This document shows positions 4,882 to 8,887 of a DNA stretch of 8,887 bases, one piece after another. The stretch is taken from positions 1 through 8,887 of the forward strand of contig JAFAZB010000316.1 of NCBI GenBank assembly GCA_019240015.1. Direction: 5' to 3'. The notes under the pieces are model-generated. The model was given only the letters and a program-made list of their open reading frames with translations. It made no database searches and was not told where the DNA came from. A program made the translations under genes and the position numbers. The stretch comes from Solirubrobacterales bacterium (GTDB lineage Bacteria > Actinomycetota > Thermoleophilia > Solirubrobacterales > Solirubrobacteraceae). Each line of letters opens with the position of its first letter. Positions within the stretch are counted from its first letter, which is position 1.

Positions 4882-5445
4882 TCACCCCTGCCCCAGCTCG
4901 ATTCTCCGCAACGGCTCGTATCGAGCGCCGCCGCGCGCGAGCCGCGAGCGGAACAGGGTCACGGTCGAGCCCAGCAAGGGATGCGGTGGCGGCGCGCGAA
5001 GCACCACGCGTCGCACCCGCGCGCCCTTTGACACGCGCGCCACGGTCACGTGGGCCCTGAACGGGCGCTGCTCTGGCCGATACCATCCTCCCTCGGCCAG
5101 CGCGCCCGACAGCGCCGACTGGATCTGGGCCAGTCCGCCGGCTTGATCGACGAGCTCCACCGCCAGCACGCGCGGGCCTCGCGGCGGGAGCCAGACCGGC
5201 TCCGCGAGCGATAGTCGCACCGCGTCGCAGGCGGCCCCGACGCGCGCGCAGGCGGCTGCGATCGCGTCGATCTCCGCTACTTCGCGCCAGCCCAAGAAGC
5301 AGAGCGTGAGATGGAGAGAGGCCGGTGGGGTCGGGCGCAACGCAGCGTGCTCGTCCACGTGGCGCGCGCGCCACCGAAGAAGGGTCGTCCTGGCATCGTC
5401 GGGGAGCTCGAGCGCGACGAACAGCCTCGCCCGCTCGTCGCTCAC
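4882..5445 (-). CDS. thpR: RNA 2',3'-cyclic phosphodiesterase (2'-5' RNA ligase family)
   Basis: This enzyme of the 2H phosphoesterase superfamily hydrolyses RNA 2',3'-cyclic phosphates and can join tRNA halves by a 2'-5' bond in vitro. From GTG 5445 the product is 187 residues, the normal family length. It has both catalytic HxTx motifs: HLTL at 45-48 (SLHLTLCFLG) and HVTV at 132-135 (FRAHVTVAR). The N-terminal RLFVALELPDDAR is also typical. The GTG overlaps the cinA stop as GTGA and no strong Shine-Dalgarno is present, so translation is probably coupled. The frame extends further upstream only as a shadow inside cinA. It is the last gene of the rodZ-cinA-thpR run and converges on the cupin cassette. 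Its physiological substrate in actinobacteria is not settled. Confidence 0.95.
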   Translation of the reverse strand: MSDERARLFVALELPDDARTTLLRWRARHVDEHAALRPTPPASLHLTLCFLGWREVAEIDAIAAACARVGAACDAVRLSLAEPVWLPPRGPRVLAVELVDQAGGLAQIQSALSGALAEGGWYRPEQRPFRAHVTVARVSKGARVRRVVLRAPPPHPLLGSTVTLFRSRLARGGARYEPLRRIELGQG

Positions 5446-6800
5446 GAACGATCGGCGGCGCGCGAGCGCCTGATGGGCGCCGGCGCGTCCGACTCGCCCT
5501 GCAGCAGGCGCCTCAGCAGGTGCATTGCGACCGTCACCGAGCGCTCGCGGATGTCCGTCCGGCCGCCGGGAAGCCGGGTTCGGCGTGTGATCCTCCGGCC
5601 GTCCCGCGCGCAGACCGAGATGCAGACGGTGCCGACGGGCTTCTGATCGGTCCCTCCGCCCGGTCCCGCGATCCCCGTGATCCCGATTCCGAGGTCGGCT
5701 TCGAAGCGGCTGGCCGCCCCCTCGGCGAGCGCCTCCGCCACCTCGGTCGAGACGGCCCCGAAGCGCGAGATCAGTTGCTCGGGCACGCCGGCCAGGGCGT
5801 GCTTCGCCTCGTTCGAGTAGGCGACGATCCCACCCGCGAAATAGTCCGAGGAGCCCGGCCGTTCGGTCAGCCGGGCCGCGATCAGGCCGCCGGTGCACGA
5901 TTCGGCGACCGCGACCCGCTGACCGCGCACGAGCGCCGCGACCTGCTCGTCGACGGTCGAGCCGTCCTCGGAGAACAGCGTGTCGGCATGGCGCTGGCGG
6001 ATCAACTCGAGCAAAGCATCGTAGGACTCCTGCGCCGGCGGCTCGTAGCGGGTCGCGACCTCGATCTCACCGCGACGCAGGCAAGTCGTGATCTCCAGCT
6101 GCGCCAGCGACAGTCCAGCGCGCTCGGCCTCGCGCAGCGTGTTGGCGATCTCCGATTCCGGGATCCCGAACAGTCGCACGATTTCCCGCTGGTAGGTGGT
6201 GGCTCCCGCGATCGCAGCGCGAAACGCCTCCGTCTGACGCGCCAGCTCCCACATCGGCTGAAGCTCTCGTGGAGGGCCGGGCAGCACGACCACGGTGGGC
6301 CCGGCGCCGTCGAGGGAGGGCACCACGAGACCGGGCGCGGTGCCGACCGGATCGAGCACCGTGGCGCCGTGCGGGATCACGGCCTGCTTGCGGTTCGAGG
6401 CGCGGATCGCGTCCGGGTCGAGATTTGGCCAGCGCTTCATCATCGGTCTCAGGATCTCCCCGATGCGGTGCTCGAGCCCGGAATCGAGCACCATCTCCCG
6501 CCCGGTGAAACGGCCCACGATCTCGGCGGTCAGGTCGTCGGCGGTGGGGCCGAGCCCGCCGCTGGTGACCACCAGTGCCATCCCTTCCGCCTGCATGAAT
6601 TGCAGCGCGGCGAGCAGATCATCCGGCCGGTCGCCGACGATCTGGATCGTCGCGGTGTCGACGCCGTCCTCGATCAGGCGCTCAGACAACCATGGCCCGT
6701 TCCGGTCGGAGATGATCCCGGTCAGGACCTCGGTGCCGGTGATCAAGATCCCGGCCCGCAGGCGGCTTGCCCGCGTACGACTGGCAGGCTCCGCGCTCAC
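5442..6800 (-). CDS. cinA: CinA family protein, competence/damage-inducible (MoCF domain plus CinA C-terminal amidohydrolase domain)
   Basis: The 452-residue product has the full two-domain layout. Residues about 15-185 form the MoaB/MogA-like domain, with TSGGLGPTADD at 79-89 and LPGPPREL at 173-180, associated with ADP-ribose pyrophosphatase-type activity. Residues about 283-435 form the CinA C-terminal domain, with AESCTGG at 299-305 carrying the nucleophile-like Ser/Cys/Thr cluster, GITGIAGPGGG at 373-383 and the following TDQKPVGTV. This domain in homologues deamidates nicotinamide mononucleotide, recycling it for NAD synthesis. The start, GTG 6800, overlaps the rodZ stop as GTGA. There is no strong ribosome binding site, so translation is probably coupled. 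The end overlaps thpR in the same way. Upstream of recA, cinA is a common neighbour in Gram-positive bacteria; here the cassette separates the two. The gene appears intact. Confidence 0.96.
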   Translation of the reverse strand: MSAEPASRTRASRLRAGILITGTEVLTGIISDRNGPWLSERLIEDGVDTATIQIVGDRPDDLLAALQFMQAEGMALVVTSGGLGPTADDLTAEIVGRFTGREMVLDSGLEHRIGEILRPMMKRWPNLDPDAIRASNRKQAVIPHGATVLDPVGTAPGLVVPSLDGAGPTVVVLPGPPRELQPMWELARQTEAFRAAIAGATTYQREIVRLFGIPESEIANTLREAERAGLSLAQLEITTCLRRGEIEVATRYEPPAQESYDALLELIRQRHADTLFSEDGSTVDEQVAALVRGQRVAVAESCTGGLIAARLTERPGSSDYFAGGIVAYSNEAKHALAGVPEQLISRFGAVSTEVAEALAEGAASRFEADLGIGITGIAGPGGGTDQKPVGTVCISVCARDGRRITRRTRLPGGRTDIRERSVTVAMHLLRRLLQGESDAPAPIRRSRAADRS

Positions 6801-7555
6801 GCGCAGCGCGGCTGCTTGGACGGCGGAAGCGAGCTGTTACCCCCTGGTTGCAAGAGAAATCCGATCGAGTCCGCGGACGGGGTCACGGCGACGGCCGAGC
6901 CGTTGACCGTCATCTTGACCGAGGCGTTGCCCAGCGTCAGCAGCAGCTTGGGCGCCGTCTTGGTCGGGATCGTGTCCCCGGGGCCGAAGATGTGGCCCGA
7001 GATCAGCCGCTTCCCCGTGCCGTCGACCAGGCACACGTACACCTGACCGGTCGGCACCAGCTGCAGGCTAACGGTACCGCCGGTGGCCGGCTGCGTTGTG
7101 GTAGCCGACCGCGGAGGGCTCTTGTGGCGCCGGATCGCGGGCGCCCGCGCAGCCGGGCGGGGGGAGCTGGGCTTGTTCGAGTTGCCGACGATGTAGAGCG
7201 CGACGACGACCGCGACCAGCACCAGCCCGATCGCCACCCACGGCGGGATCAGCGGTCCCCGCGGCGGTCGCTCGCGCTCGCGGCCGAGTGGCGTCATCTG
7301 CCGCAGCTCGTGGTCTGGCGGCGCCTCGTAGCGTCGCTTGAACTCGTCTACCAGCAGCCGGCTGTCGAGCCCCAGATAGTCACCATAGGTGCGCAGGAAG
7401 CTCTTGACGTAGATCTCGCCGGGGAGCAGGTCCCACTCCTCGTTCTCGATCGCACGGAGGTACTTGGCGCGGATCTTGGTGCGTGTCTCGACCTCGCTGA
7501 CGTCGATCCTGGCGCGCATCCGCGCCTCGCGCAGAGTGGAGCCAATATCAGCCAT
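6797..7555 (-). CDS. rodZ: RodZ-like membrane protein (HTH domain, one membrane segment, DUF4115-type C-terminal domain)
   Basis: RodZ-type proteins sit in the inner membrane and link a cytoplasmic helix-turn-helix domain to the cell-shape/peptidoglycan machinery. The 252-residue product has the expected order. An HTH_25-like domain lies at about 1-72 (MADIGSTLREARMRARIDVS; RAIENEEWDLLPGEIYVKSF is the family hallmark). A basic linker rich in Arg and Pro follows, then one membrane helix at about 105-124 (PPWVAIGLVLVAVVVALYIV). A Pro/Ala/Thr-rich linker at 125-160 leads to a beta-rich C-terminal domain at about 161-238 (LQLVPTGQVYVCLVDGTGKR). ATG 7555 lies 96 bp after the ftsK stop, and a hairpin ends 17 nt before it. 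The Shine-Dalgarno is weak. The stop overlaps cinA. Without a visible mreB the exact partner is unknown, so the symbol is by domain architecture. Confidence 0.85.
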   Translation of the reverse strand: MADIGSTLREARMRARIDVSEVETRTKIRAKYLRAIENEEWDLLPGEIYVKSFLRTYGDYLGLDSRLLVDEFKRRYEAPPDHELRQMTPLGRERERPPRGPLIPPWVAIGLVLVAVVVALYIVGNSNKPSSPRPAARAPAIRRHKSPPRSATTTQPATGGTVSLQLVPTGQVYVCLVDGTGKRLISGHIFGPGDTIPTKTAPKLLLTLGNASVKMTVNGSAVAVTPSADSIGFLLQPGGNSSLPPSKQPRCA

Positions 7556-7572
7556 CTGAAGCGAAGGCTACC

Positions 7573-7600
7573 GGCGCCCGAGCCGTGTCCTTCGGGCGCC
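7573..7600 (-). other. Hairpin between ftsK and rodZ
   Basis: A perfect 9-bp stem, GGCGCCCGA (7573-7581) with TCGGGCGCC (7592-7600), encloses a 10-nt loop. It occupies the 96-bp gap after ftsK and ends 17 nt before the rodZ ATG. No T-run follows, so a classical terminator is not supported. It may partly terminate or process the transcript, or modulate rodZ translation. An alternative 6-bp pairing, CGAAGG at 7562-7567 with CCTTCG at 7589-7594, would compete with this stem. Confidence 0.5.
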
Positions 7601-7651
7601 TGAGTCGGGTCGGCAGCCAGGACACGAGCAGCGCCGGCGGCGGCGCGCCGA

Positions 7652-8887
7652 CTATTCCCGGTCGTCCTGCTCGAGGTCGTCCGGGACCCGCACTGCACCG
7701 CCCCCCGCGGTGTGGTCTGCGACCCGCGCGGCGCCACCCCCCGGCGCGCCGTCGGCCTCCGCGAAGTGGGCGAGGATCCGGGGCACGTCGGCCTCGGTTA
7801 TCAAGACCTGACGGGGCTTTGAACCCTCGTAGCCGGAAATCACGCCGCGGCGCTCGAGCATGTCGATCAGCCGGCCAGCGCGGGTGTACCCGAGCCGCAG
7901 CCGCCGCTGCAACATCGAGGTCGAGGCGGTTCCCATCTGGGCGACGAGCGCGATCGCCTCCTCCAGCAGGGGATCCTCGTCGGGGTGCAGTGAATCCTCC
8001 TCGCCCTCCTCTCCATCCGGGCTCTGCACCTCCGCGAGTAGCTCCTGGTGAAACTCGGGCTCGCCCTGCCGGCGCCAAGCGTCGGTCAGCTCGGCGATCT
8101 GCTGCTCGTCGATGTACGCGCCCTGGATCCGTTGCACCTTCGAGGAGCCCACGGGCGAGAACAGCATGTCGCCCTGGCCGAGCAACGACTCGGCGCCGTT
8201 CTGATCGAGGATCACGCGCGAGTCGGTCTGGCTGGAGACCGCGAACGCGATCCGGGAGGGCACGTTTGCCTTGATCATCCCGGTGATCACGTCGACCCGC
8301 GGCGACTGCGTCGCCAGCACCAGGTGGATGCCCACCGCGCGCGCCTTTTGCGCCAGGCGGATGATCGAGTCCTCGACGTCGGCCGGGGCGACCATCATCA
8401 GGTCGGCGAGCTCGTCGATCACGCACAGCACGTACGGGAGCGGCGGTTCACCGCGCTTCTCGCGGGTGCGGTTGAGCTCGGGCAGCGACCGGGTCCGAGC
8501 CAGCGACATGATCCCGTAGCGCTGCTCCATCTCCTTCACGAGGTTCTGGAGCGCGTTGGCAGCCATCCGCGGCGAGGTGATCACGGGCGTCAACAGGTGG
8601 GGGATCGACTCGTAGTGGTTGAGCTCTACCTGCTTGGGATCGACGAGCACGACCCGAACCTCGTGCGGGGTGGCGCGCAACAGGATCGAGGACAGCATCG
8701 CGTTGACGCATGCCGACTTGCCCGAGCCGGTGGTCCCCGCCACCAGCAGATGCGGCATCTTCGCCAGGTCGGCGCCGATCGCACGGCCGGCGATGTCCTT
8801 GCCGAGCCACACCGTGAGCGGCGACCAGTCCGGTGGCGGGCTCTGAAACACGTCGCCGAGATGAACGATCCGCCGGCGGGCGTTGGG
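7652..8887 (-). CDS. ftsK: FtsK/SpoIIIE DNA translocase, C-terminal part
   Basis: FtsK is a septal ATP-driven pump that clears and orients chromosomal DNA at division. The 411 residues present (5' end off the window) comprise the RecA-like motor and the gamma domain. Walker A is GTTGSGKS at 51-58 and Walker B VLCVIDELAD at 153-162. Other family blocks are VDPKQVELNHYESIPHLLTPV at 82-102, LATQSPRVDVITGMIKANVPSR at 191-212 and GQGDMLF at 237-243. An acidic linker at about 289-309 (many Glu and Asp) leads to the winged-helix gamma domain at about 305-363, with RLRLGYTRAGRLIDMLERRG and YEGSKPRQVLI, which reads the polar orienting sequences. A 45-residue Gly/Ala/Asp tail follows. The N-terminal membrane domain is outside the window. 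rodZ follows in the same direction. Confidence 0.97.
   Translation of the reverse strand, partial: PNARRRIVHLGDVFQSPPPDWSPLTVWLGKDIAGRAIGADLAKMPHLLVAGTTGSGKSACVNAMLSSILLRATPHEVRVVLVDPKQVELNHYESIPHLLTPVITSPRMAANALQNLVKEMEQRYGIMSLARTRSLPELNRTREKRGEPPLPYVLCVIDELADLMMVAPADVEDSIIRLAQKARAVGIHLVLATQSPRVDVITGMIKANVPSRIAFAVSSQTDSRVILDQNGAESLLGQGDMLFSPVGSSKVQRIQGAYIDEQQIAELTDAWRRQGEPEFHQELLAEVQSPDGEEGEEDSLHPDEDPLLEEAIALVAQMGTASTSMLQRRLRLGYTRAGRLIDMLERRGVISGYEGSKPRQVLITEADVPRILAHFAEADGAPGGGAARVADHTAGGGAVRVPDDLEQDDRE

Noticed and set aside
5325..7046. 573-residue plus-strand open frame antisense to cinA and rodZ
   Set aside because: It is rich in Arg, Asp, Gly and His, lies wholly opposite well-supported genes, and has no recognisable domain. 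Long antisense frames are expected at this GC content.

Overview
The window is a GC-rich chromosomal segment from an actinobacterium. The gene set and order (ftsK, rodZ-like, cinA, thpR, then recA, recX, rny), frequent GTG starts and a GAAC-N4-GTTC type LexA box point to a high-GC actinobacterial lineage. I suspect class Thermoleophilia (Solirubrobacterales or relatives), but that placement rests on recalled gene order and was not tested by a search.

Right half, minus strand (8887 to 4882): the C-terminal half of the FtsK DNA translocase, a 96-bp gap holding a strong hairpin, then rodZ-like, cinA and thpR. These three are linked by GTGA stop/start overlaps and probably form one operon. The products are a cell-shape scaffold protein, a CinA family nucleotide/pyridine-cofactor repair enzyme and an RNA 2',3'-cyclic phosphodiesterase.

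Middle, plus strand (3199 to 4869): a tight three-gene cassette in the opposite orientation, lying between thpR and recA. The first gene is an unrecognised protein with the His-x-Asp...His...Arg pattern of Fe(II)/2-oxoglutarate oxygenases. The other two are paralogous single-domain cupins. All three are predicted beta-barrel, metal-site proteins, so a shared small-molecule or protein-modifying role is plausible, but the substrate is unknown. The cassette ends 12 bp from the thpR stop (convergent).

Upstream of the cassette (2628 to 3198) is a 571-bp gene-free, very GC-rich region. It separates the divergent recA and cassette genes and holds the recA SOS control region, a second GAAC/GTTC palindrome, G-tract clusters, a 15-bp direct repeat and a striking 115-bp imperfect palindrome centred at 2948.

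Left part, minus strand (2627 to 1): recA with its own promoter region and LexA-type box, recX 9 bp behind it, a 366-bp gap with hairpins and a possible GntR-like remnant, then the N-terminal part of rny (RNase Y: membrane anchor, coiled coil, KH domain), running off the window edge. Together this is a housekeeping DNA-repair, chromosome-segregation and RNA-turnover neighbourhood carrying an accessory oxygenase/cupin cassette. No tRNA, rRNA, CRISPR array, transposase or integrase was seen.
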